This document shows positions 1-12,649 of a DNA stretch of 64,000 nucleotides, in pieces. The translations under genes and the position numbers were made by a program. A model generated the notes under the pieces. It did no database searches. It had not been told where the DNA came from and saw only the letters and a list, made by a program, of their open reading frames with translations. Numbering within the stretch: position 1 is the stretch's first letter; every line of letters begins with the position of its first letter. The stretch is from Cyclospora cayetanensis (taxonomy: Eukaryota; Apicomplexa; Conoidasida; Eucoccidiorida; Eimeriidae), in contig NW_020312557.1 of NCBI RefSeq assembly GCF_002999335.1, positions 160,000 to 223,999 of the forward strand, given 5' to 3'.

Positions 1-419
1 CAAACGATAGTCTACATGGGTTTTCAGGGGCGTATGACCGTATGCATGCGTTTGTGATTTTAAAAAATGCCAAAATAAAAATTCGAAACTACGGTTGCCA
101 GGGCTATATGAAGCGGCCCTAGCCTACAGTCTAAGGCGAACGAGAAAAGAAAACTATCGGGAGCTCCACGCGCCTAGCAGCCCCAGACAGTCACCCCAAC
201 AACACATGTGCTGCTATTTTGATTATTGGGTCGTACAACCCGGAATCGTAGGCACGTGGAGAGCCCGTCAAACGTGATCAACGGGAGTAGGTTTGGCAAA
301 AGCAGTCTGCTCGGCGAGAAGAGAAAGTCGCATCAGAGATTTGGAAAGCCCGCCTCGAAGGTTGGGTTGCATTGCATGGGGTTACAGAGGAAAGGACCGC
401 ATTTGGGGCCCCACTACGA

Positions 420-3400
420 GTCATTTTTTTATCGATACAGTTCGACGTAAGTGGCCAAGGAGGGATACTGTTTCTTGACACTGGATGTGAATTAGATATG
501 TTATCCAGTGAGATGGCACAGCAGTGCAGTCCTCATGTTCACTCTTTATCATAGTCCCTAAGATTGAGGCTTCTGACCGGGCCGGAGGCCTTAAGCTTTG
601 ACACGGCTAAGGGAGCTAACTGGCACTTCAAATCGGACTCCACTCAATCATTTTGCTCTGTAACGTTTTTGTTGATATCATTGCATAATTTTGGATAAGC
701 CGTCAGTGACATAATGGAATTTGCGCATGCCCCCACACCTGTGCGCTACGAAGGTTAGTGTGCCGGGAGGCCCCAGGAAAAGCAGCTCTTGACATCCCCA
801 ATAACGCTGATTGTATCTATGGTAAGTGGGGTAGAGTGAAAACCTCAACAAGGTGAGGGAAAGCCTTCTTGCTGGTGGCGCAGCAGTGCAGTAGGACAAA
901 ACGGTTCTGAGCACGCACCACATCTTAATGGTTATGCACCACCTTCTTTTCAATGTGATTAACCTCCAGTTTCTGCCAGAAATTGCATGACAAAGGTAAA
1001 CAACAAGGGAAATTTGAATTGCTAAACAATGACAAGCTGAGAGCAGGCTGGCGGCCTGCTGGTCGTGCACCGGACTTTACGAAAATACTGCGCGTGTCAG
1101 CCCCGCGATCTGTTCCGCGATAGCGGAGGCCGCCAAAACAGCGAGCAGAGACTGAAAGATAGGCGGACAACATGTTGAAAGAAGGCACGATGCAGGACTT
1201 GACTGATGCTTTGGGGCATGACCCGGTGCGGTTACTCAAAAGGACTGAAAATGGAGCATGTGCATGGAGCTCCTCGATAAGATCATCGGGAAGAGGTTCT
1301 CGATACCTCAGCTTGGAGAATGAATACAATATCCATTCACCCCGAAGACCGGACTATATCGGTGGTACATTCGCACTAGCAAGCTCTAGAATACCTATAT
1401 GCCGCCTGGATGTGTCAATGCTCCAGTTGAACTGCAACAGCAAGTTGACGAAGACTTTTGCAAGCCTATCAAGAAAGGTTAGATTGATGCTTACATTTAT
1501 GGCGTTTTAGTCTTTGGCCGAAACGTTCAAGAGCACCTGACGCATGCACGGCTTTCTCAGCTGTTGCAGGATAAGCAGTAGTATGTCAGGGCACGTGAGT
1601 TTTCTTTTGATCCAAACAGTTGTATTCCTGTCAGTCCGTGCTTGGGGCTCAGGCGTTGAGGCAGATTTGGCCAGAATTGAGACAATCAAGGCGTGGTATT
1701 TGCCCTTGCAAGGCTGCAAGGACTTTGCGAAGGTCTATGAGGGCTGGTATCGTATGGCCGATCGATCACTTCTGAGTTTTCTCAGACTGCATCTCTTTTC
1801 ACTGGTTTACCTCAGAATTTATAGTCTTTGACCCGGATATTGAAGGCTTGTGCGGCAGGAAGGACGCTAATCAGGCGCGTTACAACTCGTCCGAAACTCG
1901 CGCTGTCCGATCATGTACGCCATTTTCCCACACGAACCGGCGCTGCTGGTTAATGGTGAATGCTAGCCACAACGGAACATAGATGTCAGGTATGGGAAAA
2001 AGAGCTTTACGAATTGTGTCAGTGGGTGTGAAACACGGTGACTATTTAGTGAGCCGTCGTTCTACTCTTCAAATCGGCCATCAATCCACAATATACCCGA
2101 TGAGGGCCTTCCAGTACTTTGATAATCCTAATAATTCATTGGTTTTAACGATTCGTGCAATACGAACTTAGAGTCAAAAATACTAGAGCGTCACCAATGT
2201 GGAAGCAGGCGCACTCTCGCGACACTGCAGAAATTCAATGTTGTGCAGCGCAACCGCTCTTGTCTGTGATGAAACAGAGGTTCTACCGAGGTTGCGTGAG
2301 CCTAATGCTTTGGAACCTCATACATGCTTTACTATTGCCAAAATGTATAATGGCAAAAGGGCGAGGCACAATCAAGTTCAGGATGGCCTGCTATGGCTCA
2401 AAGCAAAGTGGAGACTCCGTCGCATATACGCCAGACTTCCTTCCTCAGCGCCGTTGTGCATACAGCGCACAATTCTGCTTTTTCGGGCCATGCTGCGATT
2501 GATCCTGCAGTGAGGAAGCTCTCATGTATCTTTGAGTATTTTGAGATGCATGCCGCGGCAGAGAAGTATGCACTATCATACCTACAAATGCAAGCTGGTG
2601 CCACTCGATGCTCCTAAACCGGGCCTTTTGCAGAGCTTTCGGTTCCTAAACAAATTTGGACTGATATCAGTGTGTACGTTGTTGCTAAACTAATGAACGA
2701 CAAGTTTCTGAAATAACGGCGTTGTCGACAAACTTTGCTGGTATGCTCATTTCATCTGGTGCCGAAGCTCGCCACGGCTCAGGAAAACGCTCAAATACCC
2801 TTGACTCATGCCTGAAAACATCAAGGAAGCATTACGGAACAGATCCGACGTCTATTGGTGCGTAATAGCGTGCCCTTATGATCCTCTATAGATTTGTCAC
2901 AATAACTACTGTGAATTATATAGTAGGGGATAGACGACCAAAGCGCATCAAATGCACTTTTCTGGAGCGATTGTGACTCTGTCCTTGCAAAATTCTAGTG
3001 ACTGGCTTACTGATTTTCCTTTCGTTGAGTGGGTCAATGAATTAACCGTACAGTTCCCTGTCCTTTGATCTCTCTCATTCCCGGTCTACACTGAGAAGCC
3101 CCCGTTCGTACGGGGCCTGAACCTGGGGGACATAGCTCAGCAGCAACCCTTAGTAGCGGAGGGATATGGAGCCAAGCTGACAACTGCACGCGAGTGTATG
3201 TGCAGAACCCAAGAGGGGCAAGCACGAAGGCATTCTATGGGGCAATCGGTTGTGTGTTTGTTTCCTGGAGATTTGGTCCTGGTGGATGAGCTGGTCGATG
3301 AGATGCACTACAAGGTGATCAGAAGGGTGCGACCCAGTGGCTGGAACCCAATTGCGGTTTTCCAAGGAAGGAATACGCATTCTTACTCAGTCACTTTCCC

Positions 3401-3428
3401 TAGATTAGAGGTGTCGCAGGAAGATTAA
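420..3428 (+). mobile_element. Degenerate Ty3/gypsy-type retrotransposon pol, copy 1
   Basis: This is a heavily decayed pol region whose domains keep the Ty3/gypsy order. A retropepsin-like active site (LDTGCELD) lies near 471-497. A reverse transcriptase palm remnant lies at about 1,488-1,556 (AYIYGVLVFGRNVQEHL), where the YxDD pair has been lost. An RNase H-like piece is near 1,990-2,110 (VSVGVKHGDYLV, QIGHQS). An integrase zinc-binding remnant (AHNSAFSGHAAID) is near 2,460-2,510, and an integrase core piece (KQIWTDISVYVV) is near 2,645-2,685. A possible integrase C-terminal piece (GDLVLVDELVDE) is near 3,270-3,305. Pieces are in different frames with stops between them, so the copy is dead. 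The stretch at about 840-1,100 aligns by eye with 38,140-38,460 of copy 2. No LTR was found at either end, and the 5' end may lie outside the window. Confidence 0.75.
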
Positions 3429-5885
3429 TATTGGTTTTCTACAGTAGTTCGGAAACTTCCCGAGCTAGTCGTAGTTTGCCGCGCACCGTGTGGTGGCGGA
3501 GGCAGTACAAGGAGCCGTAGAAGCTGGCTGATATGTCATCGCAGCTCGATAGTCATTACATTAGCAGAGCTCCTAGTGAAATGGACTGGGACCGGGAACC
3601 TCACAGGTTGAAGGATGCGCAATGGCGGGGTTCGTGGCCAATGGGAGAATCTGCTGTGTTTTCCTTATAGAGACGCTAGTTGCCATGCGGGTTTTCCTTG
3701 CATTCTTTGATAGTCTCCATCACAAAACCTGGCCTTACATGAATTGATTGCCTTTCTGTATAAGTGTTGCTCGAAGAATGGCCGTTGGGTTTTCGATATC
3801 TTGTCTGTATGCGCATTCATGCGCGCAGACACTCTAATGCCTGCAATCTTTCTTGTGCTTCGCCTGTGGTGTTGCACTCAATGATACTGCATAGACCAGC
3901 GATGTCGCATAGATTCACTGCTGAACTACTCATTTCCCTTGTTTTCTCTCTCAACGCGTAGCGGAAGGCTCGCATTTCAGCGCACAGACGACAGCAAGCC
4001 AAGGCCCCCCGCAGTCCTTTTATTTCGGTCTAACCTTCGCTGTTGGCTAATGTATGCCTTTCGTACCTTAAATTTAACTGTATTCGATGATACACATTTG
4101 CTTTTCGTCTTTGCACTGTTTTCCCGTTTCTGCGTGACTGGCTGGCGATCGGGAAGGAACTCTTCTGCGGTTTTATACACAGTTTGTCTCGACACCGGGG
4201 TGGGGAAAGCAAATTCGAGTGGTTTTAACTGGGTGGGAGTGGCGATGATGGGGTGTGGGGGTTAGCTACACTAGCACACTTCCTACTACGCTGCTGATAT
4301 TGAATTGTGAACTAGCAAAAAGTTGATTAGCCCCTTGGTCAAGTCATATACAATTAATTGCAAAGTGCTGATGGCTAACTATACACCGAGACGCAGTGTT
4401 GTGTGGGTGTGCACTAGCTGCTACGCGCAACCATGTGTACATGCGATCGGTAGTAGTGCTTAGAGGCTGCAGCTACGCTTACCCTAGTTGCCCTTTCCCC
4501 TTATGTCTGGAAGTATGAACGGCGAGGGCGATAGAAGGCGGAGTTCACCTGCAATAGTGCTTTATACCTTTGTAATAACCTTGTATTAAGTCTAGAGCTC
4601 AGTGTCTCTGTGGAGGCTTAACACGGAGCGTTGTCCGCTAGGAGACCAATGGGCTCATCCACAGGCAGAGTTTAAGAGCATTGGTGACCTCTGTGAATAG
4701 GATGAGAAGCTTAGCTTTCAAGGGGACTATCAAGAGTCCTGTCTAATTCTAAGAAATCTTGCTGACAAACGCATGGGATATAGAGTTTACTGGACGAGTG
4801 AGAATTTGAACTGTCTGGGTTGCAGTGCCTTGGAGTCTGTAGAAGTTTCACACGAATTCGTGAAACGAGAAAAGCCTTGAACGTAGAAAGAAGTATGCCA
4901 TAATGCTGCTATTTGTGCTGTGTTAATCTTGCTTTCCTCATTTTTCACTCTGCGTCCACTGAGAGGAGGCCATGGTGGAGGGTGGCGTGGCAACAAGGAG
5001 TCCGTAAAACTCAATATCTGACGCACAAATCAAGATAACAAAATAATCGCACATGCAACAATCCCTGCAAGTAACAAGAGGTACCGTAGAAGAAGAGTAG
5101 GAAACATTGCGCACCATCATGCAGGTTTGCTAGGGAAACCCTCCTGAACATCGAGTGTGGATTGGTTACGCCCGGTTTCCGCAAGACACCCAGAAAACAT
5201 ATATGAGCTGTGCCTTATCTTCAAGTATTATCACGAATATGCTTTGTAGCCAGCTCACCTTCCCCCTTATTTAAGAATCGCTCAAAAAGGACCCTTGTCC
5301 TCAGTTACCATCGAGCGCTTCCGCTACTGAATGCGCGGGGGGCACCGTCCTTCCACGCTTGTCCAAAATCAAAGCCATCATCCATTTTCCGTCAAAGTTC
5401 CCATTCGTGGAACATTCTTTCCTGCCTAGTGAGGTAGCATCTACGCGGGTCTGTCAATGCAGATTTAAGCGTCTCGGCGAGCTAGCTGGACGGCCTGCTA
5501 TTCCCTTCCTTGCTGCTTTTCTGCCCCCTGTATCCATTAGGAGCCATCCACCATTTGCAAAAGCCTTCTGTTCTGTCTCTTCTAAATTGCTTGGAAAGAA
5601 GCCTGCGGCCACCTCCCCCGTCCCTTCTCAACCTCAGCGGCTCGCAAGTTCCTGGAAGAAGTCGAGACGTATTTTATTCGTAATCCATCGACTACCTTTA
5701 GAGGTTTATTGTTATTCTCTCTTATTGGGCCTGGAGTTGTTTCCCCGCAATTGCAATTACAGGGGGTCATTGTCCTTCCGTTGACCCCCGCAGGGTTTCC
5801 ACATTGTGGGTGCAGCTACTCAGGCTGCTGTATTACTGTCTTCTCATGCACTATGCAGCAGTGAATTGGGTGCGATCACTCCACA
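3429..5885. other. Gene-poor stretch upstream of the perforin-like gene
   Basis: I see no ORF here with a recognisable motif or a consistent set of splice sites. It probably holds the end of the retroelement debris, then the promoter and 5' leader of the perforin-like gene. Short ORFs on both strands are scattered without order. Confidence 0.5.
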
Positions 5886-8800
5886 ATGAAGTGCTCCTGC
5901 TTCTTTCTTCTCTCTTGGGGCCCGCAGAAGCCCCAATTCCCCTGTCCCATGTTTTGGCTTTTTCCTGTCTTATTTTTTGCTTCGGCTCTCCTGGACAGTG
6001 GTTGGGGATTATGTACATCTATGCAGGGACTCCATCAGGGTGCCTCTAAGGATGACAGCTTCCCTGGGATGGCAGATGTTTCTTTTCAAAGGACAACGCA
6101 GCCGGTGGTCTTGCCGCAGACACAGAAAGTGACGGTATACCCCCACCAAAACAGGGAACCCGATCTCTCACCTTTTTCTACTTTACACCTTGTAAGGCAC
6201 GCGTTCCCCTCATCTAATGCTCGTAAATGCCTACCTCTCTAACCAGGTCAAGACAGCTTGCTAAGTGTTAAGCGAGTCTTTGGCCACTTGTAGGCTAGCA
6301 GCTGCAACTGTTCGGACCAGAACTTGAATAGTTCTACTGTGTATTGTGGTTGTGCGGCGCTTTTTGCTTCTTATGCTTGTCCCTAAACCTCTTCGACTTC
6401 AGCCAACGCGGATAGCAGCGAGGCCCTTTGTGGACTCGACGAGCTTGACGCGTCCAGATCTGCACGCTCTTGGAAAGGAAAGGCGTAAAAGTCTTATTGG
6501 AAAAGTAGGTGGAGCTTCACCAAAAAAGAAAGCAAGAGAAAACAGTCGACTAGCCAATCAGAATTCTGCAAGCAGCGTCAGCAGCAAGACGAAGGGGGCT
6601 ACTTTTGACGCCGGCACTGCGAGACTGGAGGAACTGTATAGCGCCCTTGATGGGCCACTTGCCACCAGCAAGGGTAAAAGCCGTGCGACAGATCCCGCCA
6701 GCATCGACCAGCTGAAAGATAAGACCACAAGTTCTCCCAAGGTATCGCACAAGAGCCAGCAGTCAGAGATGACACCGTCGGCGTCAGCAAAATCTGTGCA
6801 ATTAAGAGTGAAGAAGCGTAAACCAACTTTCAAAGCAAAAACGGCAACAGCGGACGTGTCAGGAAAGTCAAAAGCAGAAGCAGATCCATTCAAGGGCATG
6901 GAAAACGTGGAGGAGCCTGTAACAGAGACGCGCAAACGGCGAAGCCTTGAACAGACACAACTGGCTGCGTCAGATGCGACCCTGGGTGGAAGGTTTGCAG
7001 GAGGCCTTGTGGGAACCATAGGCTACGAAGACGGCTTGGCCGGGGCAGGTATTACCGGGTTACATACTTTGTCTGGGGGAGCAGCTCAGGAAGGCGATGG
7101 CAACGACACCCTGTTTACGCTGTCTCACAGTACCACTGGGGAATCCAGTACCAACGAAAGCAGCACTTCAGACAAATGGATACCCGATCCCAATGACAGT
7201 AAGAAACTTAAATGCAAATGGTGCACCTTACGTCTTATTCATTTGTAAGATTTCCGAAAATAATCGAACAGCTTTTCCTTGCGACGTTCTTGCCGCTCTC
7301 TAGATATATTTGTTCTCCACAGCCGCCTCTTGCTGGCGACGAATTCGTACGCTTGGTGCTGCGGTGTTTATATAGCCGATTGGGAAAACCAGCCAAGTGA
7401 AGAGGAAAATCTACTTGCGATGCAAGCAGCGCGAGACCTTGCAGCTCGAAGAGAAGAGAGAAGGCGCACAGAACTGCAGGTGTATCAGCAAGAAACAGAG
7501 GAAGAAGACGTGTACAAGAGGGCTACAGAGGTTTCTCCAGGCTTTAGTACGTCTGATGCGATTGCATTAAATGGGGTTCAAGCTCGGCAATTGGGGTTGG
7601 GCGACGGATTGAACGTCAAACAGTATATTGCTGCGGGCTTGGAGATTAGACTGCTACAGCGTTCGCCGGCTTGGGCGGCAGCGATACTTCCTAGCGTCGC
7701 GACTCGTATCCCGGGGACAGTTTACGACTTTCGGTCTAGCCTTAGGTTCTGTTTGGTCAAGACCTGAGGGCCGAAGATCTGCTGTGTCCATGTGCAGATT
7801 ACCTAGGCATTGGCTACGATGCCATTAAAGGCAACCCATTGGGTGACCCGAACCTGATGGGGGATCCTGGTCTGCGCTCCCCAATCATCCGCTTTTACTT
7901 TCAGCCAGACGCCGAAGGGGTGTCCAGCGATCTAAGCGAGCTGCAGCCGCGTGGAGCATACAGCCGCCCCTTTGTGGCATGTAAGCAGTCCGAGAACTTG
8001 ACAGAGGTCGCAACGATTTCGGATTATGTTAAGGAGTTAGAAACAGATGCCGCACTGGCCGGCGGAGACGCTGTTGGCCTTAACAGCTTCTCGGCCTCCG
8101 CAGCCTACACAGAGCTCGCGAAGAAGGCAGTGAAGAAGAAAACAAGGACTTTTCTCCTCAAGACGTACTGCCTTCGCTATGAAGCAGGACTTGCACAAAC
8201 CGACAGCTTCAACTGGTACGCCGCTGATTGTCTTTTTTGGTTCACAACAGTCTTCAGTTTCTAGCCATGTGTACCTGCTGCTGCAAGAGAGGCGGACAAA
8301 GCATACCACAGAGAAACTGTTTGTTTAATCATTGGAGGCATCCCTACTCAGCAGTTGTGCTTTACGGTTCAGCATGTGGGCCTCCATATTTGTAGCTGTC
8401 CGACCGTGTTGTTTTTGCGACCAGGAACTACACAATGGCCTTTGATGACGCTGTGGATGGGTTACCTGAAGTATTTGATGGCAGTAACAACACAGGCTGC
8501 ACTCCAACACTCTGGAGAGAAAACACCCATGACTCCCTGTGTAATAGTACGAATGTACGGAGGTGGATGGACTTTATAGACCAGTTTGGCACGCACTACA
8601 TTGTCCGCCTCTTCGCAGGTAAGCAAAACAGCTTTTACACTTGGTACAGTTCTGTTTTGCTGTGCGATTCTTTCGTTTGGGCTAATTTGTGATGGGTTGG
8701 ATTTTGTTGTGCAAATATTAATTGTGATAGTCGCCAGGGCATTCCCATTGATCCAGTAGTCTACTCAACATTACGAACCAGACTGCCTGACTGATGCTGA

Positions 8801-11800
8801 GTTTTATAATACTGGCTTTGGTAAACGAGTGCATGAGCGATAAACGCTTTGTATGGGTTTTCACAAGAGTCCTGTGTGCACTAAGTTGCTCTATACCTCT
8901 GCATTTTCTCTCCTAACAAGTTACAATTAAATGGCTCTATCTCGTGCTTGCAAAAAATGTTAGACGAAGCGTGGGTGTTTCCTCTATTCTTGTGGTTCAC
9001 GTCTCTTACCCTAGTGCGAACACTTTTGTTTTCTGTGTCGTGTTTTTGAGGTGGGAAGCTGACGCATCAGATTACAATGTCAAATTCTGATATCGCCAAG
9101 ATGAACAGTTCTGGAGTGAATATAAAGAGTGCGCTAAAGGCGACATTTGGGGTTGGTGGAGCGGCAGGTTCGGCCAGTGTTGCTCGGGACTCGGAGCAGA
9201 AGGAGCAGATGAAAAGGTTTAATTACGAGACTGAGACCCTAATTATGGGGGGCAGAGTACCTAGTGATGTCTCGGACCCGGACTCTATGGCAGATTGGTC
9301 AGATTCGGTTGAAGAACTGCCTATGCCGGTACGTTGATTTGTTTGAAAGTTTGTCTGGTGGCTGTGGTTATATTTTGTGGGGCTTAACTGCATAAGAAAA
9401 AACAGATAAGGTGCCAAATAAATATTCATGTTTTCTTGGCATATTCCTTATGTATGTATTATGATTGTCCTGAATATCTTTTGGCGTATGCCCCACCCGA
9501 CTTTATCAAAGCATTGTTCTGTTTTGAGCCCTGTGGTTTTACTGTTTCCTGCCTTATTGAGGCTGTTTTTTACTGCATAAAACGCTCTGAGCACAAGGAG
9601 CATGACACCGCTTCCCTGTGTCGGTCAGGAACATCTATTGTGGATTGAAAGTTGACTGTCGTGATACTCTATGCAAATGCGATGTCCGCTTGCTCGAATG
9701 CAGGTTAAGATTACGCTGCAACCGTTGGGAAATCTCCTACCTGACAAAAAGAAAGAAGGATTCGAGAAAGCCTACAGGTTTTATGCAGAAGCAATTGGCA
9801 TGTCGAAGTCTGACATCTCTGCCTTGGGCGGAGGAAAGGCGCAATCTGTAGGGGAAGCGGTGAGTTCCAGTTGCTATTGGCTCCAAAGTTTAAGCTTGAG
9901 GGGCCATGGCTTTCATGGCAAATAGCGGTCAGCAGCTTCGTCACTGGCACCACATATAGGATATGCTTGAGATACCACAGCACTTATTAAGCAATAGTTG
10001 ACTAGAATGATCTTGGACATACGGTGTAAGAATGGCCTGTTCTGTCTTATCTTCTTCAGCTACGAAGCGGAACTCAGATGATGTACGCTGGTGATCCCCC
10101 CGGGTATATAATGTGCCCGCTGCATGAGAGGATCATGTTGGGCTTCGCTTTGCAACTAAACTTCTACGAGATAAATGGAATTAAAAAAAGGGCAGCCATG
10201 AAGTCCTGTGCCCCTGGCAGGTGAGATAGACAAGGAAACATCCCAATGCGATTCCATTAGGATCAGCTATCCCCTTCAGTTTGGTTTTTTAGTAGAACTC
10301 TGCTTGCTCTATTGCACTGTCACTAAGTTAACGCATTCGTGTAATCTATCGTTTAGCTTCGATTTCCCTCGACATCTTAAAAGCACTAAACCCTTTAAAT
10401 TGTCGACTACTACACTTCTCTACTGTTTTGGCTTTTTGTGTCTTCCTTCTTCTTGACCGTTTGCTTCGCCTCCTTTTTTTAAATTTGGAAGGCTATGCTT
10501 GTTTGTAGTGTCTGTGCTTGTCAGTACGGCAGATACGTGTGACTTTCGTGTTAGAATGGGCTCGTTTCACTGTACTGTAGAGCATCTGCTTCAATTTTCC
10601 CTGTGCTCGCTTTAGAGACAAATGCGACGGTCTAGAGCGGCCTGCAGAAGAAGGTGATGATGCGCGTATTTATGCTCTATGCGGCAGCGAGCCAATAGCG
10701 GGGCTTGAGCAGGTTGTGGCTCAAAACGCAATGGTAAACTGCTAATCCTAAATCATCAACTGTCTCTTGGATATGGATAGAGGTAGATAACGTGCGGATT
10801 AGGTGCTATCCGGATACGTTTTGTGCGCTGTTGGCCTCGCTGTGTTGCAGAGAGCAGTGGCCGTCTGCCCCGAGGGATCAGTGATTCTATCAGGATTTGG
10901 GCTGTCTCTAACTGGGGGTAGAGCAGGTGCCGCTCAGACTCTCCTCGTGCCTTGCCGGGCAGGTCAGTTTTTTCTGTCACAGAATATGCGTCCGGCTTCA
11001 TTTTGGTAGAGTCAGGAGTTGAAAAGTGTAGTGGCGATGCAACGGCTAGTGATTTAAGCTACACAACAGACGGCCAGTGTACAAAGTACAGATTGAGGTA
11101 CCTTTACTTGTATTGAGGGTTGCAGTGGAGGCACTATCTGATAGTGGAATGAGGGACAAAACACTCGGACATGAACTGCGTTTGCTAGGTGTTTGAGCCG
11201 CAATGTTTTGGTGCGCACAGGTTTTAGCTGTAAAGACGTATATACTTGAACGTGCATATCTGCATGCTATTGACCAATCAGTTAGCGCATTGAAGTGTAT
11301 TTTTTAAAACGGAATCTCTTTCATGCAATTGTTTCACCAGCTGTGTATTTTTGCTTCCTTTCGGAAAGTCTTTCTCCACGGAAGTCCAGTTATCTGCCTC
11401 AGGGCGCGTACACGATTTATAGCTGCGCAGTCCCTCCTTCCTTGATGTTGGGTACACCACACCGTATGAGTTTACACCGTCTATCGGAGAGCGTTGCTAA
11501 CGGCCACAAGTCAATGCCTAGCATGTTTCCTTGTATGTTGGGCGTTTGCTGCCCAGGCCTCAACAGTTGCACGGCCCTGGGGCCAATGGGCACCGAGCAG
11601 AACTTGGTGTGGATTGCCTGTGTAGACGAAAAGACGCCTGGCCTCCAGGTACGTGGTAATGAGCATCCCTGGTGATGGGAAGGTGGACGTAGCGTATCCC
11701 CCTGAGGTTGCGATCCTAGGGCGGGGATCAACCCCTGGAGATATGCGGTTTTATTTTTTTTGTCCGTCCGTCTCATTCTTCATCTTATTGTGTGTGCATC

Positions 11801-12649
11801 CATATCTTCATTTTCTCTATTTTGTGGTATTGTCCATTTTCCTGCTCCTCGTCGTTGCTTCCTACTTTCAAGGTCTGGGATTTTCTGGCGCCACTGTGTT
11901 TGTTCTCACTGCTGCATGTTCTGTTTCGGGCTTAAGTTTGCTTCTGTGTGTGTGGTGCTGTTCGTTTCTGCTCCTGAGCCTCCTTCGTCTGCTGCTCATG
12001 CGTTTGCTCCTTTTCATGCCACACATTTTCCTAGGCTCTTAGAGCAACAACTTCAAGGCTCTATGTGCGTATGCTTTTATCTTGCGTAGCTGATTGTAAA
12101 CGAGGGCACTAACGTAAACGCCATTGCTACAAATAATTTGGAGCAAGATGGACAAGTTTCGGTAGAATGCCCAAGTCCCCTTGGTATCGCCCTAGGTGAG
12201 ACAGCAGCAGGTAGTGTTAACTTTACGCTCAGCACTGAACATATATACTATTGGTAGTTGTGTAGTTTTCCAGCATTCGGTAGAACGATACCACTGAAAT
12301 CCAAACTATCTAAACGTACGATAAGAGTTCATCGAACCGACAACCGGAGTTGTATGTACATCACGGTGTTGTTTGGTGTGTATGTAATTGCGACTGCATG
12401 CCTGCGTGTATCTGTGGCTACCTCACAGGGTTTGTGATGGAGATTCACACAAGATTTAATAAAGTAAGGGATCGGTTTCGCGAATGCACAGATAATGAAG
12501 TGAAATGCTCGCAAACAGGAAAGGGTATATCTGAGGCGTTTTTCTACCGGAAGAAGGACACGCATTCACTCCTTGCATACATAACGTGTGCTGAAGTGTC
12601 CAATGCTTTGGATAAAACGACAACTGCGGAGCAAAAAGAAATAACTTAG
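5886..12649 (+). CDS. Perforin-like protein (MACPF domain), 13 exons
   Basis: The protein belongs to the apicomplexan MACPF family of pore-forming proteins, which are secreted and permeabilise host or vacuole membranes. My model joins 5886-6191, 6403-7198, 7376-7546, 7798-8215, 8425-8618, 9051-9328, 9704-9859, 10060-10220, 10616-10733, 10851-10962, 11557-11648, 12090-12195 and 12429-12649. All phases agree and it encodes about 1,042 residues. Exon 1 has a hydrophobic signal segment; Met22 (MFWLFPVLFFASALL) is an alternative start with a more typical signal peptide. Exons 2-3 encode a Lys/Ser-rich, low-complexity N-terminal region. The MACPF domain begins at YLGIGYDAIKGNPLGD in exon 4. The signature FGTHYIVRLFAGGK spans the exon 5/6 junction. 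Exons 8-13 encode a Cys-rich beta domain in three repeats. The least certain splice is 7546/7798. It is probably a TgPLP1-type gene, but the exact orthologue is not settled. Confidence 0.9.
5949..6011 (+). other. Signal peptide segment of the perforin-like protein
   Basis: From the second Met of exon 1 there is a short hydrophobic run (MFWLFPVLFFASALLDSGWG), the form expected of a secretory signal peptide. Secretion through micronemes is known for this family; the cleavage site is not determined here. Confidence 0.6.

Noticed and set aside
7547..7767. Continuation of the open frame of perforin-like exon 3
   Set aside because: Splicing at 7,546 to 7,798 is in phase and joins directly to the MACPF start, so the extra open frame is probably intronic read-through.
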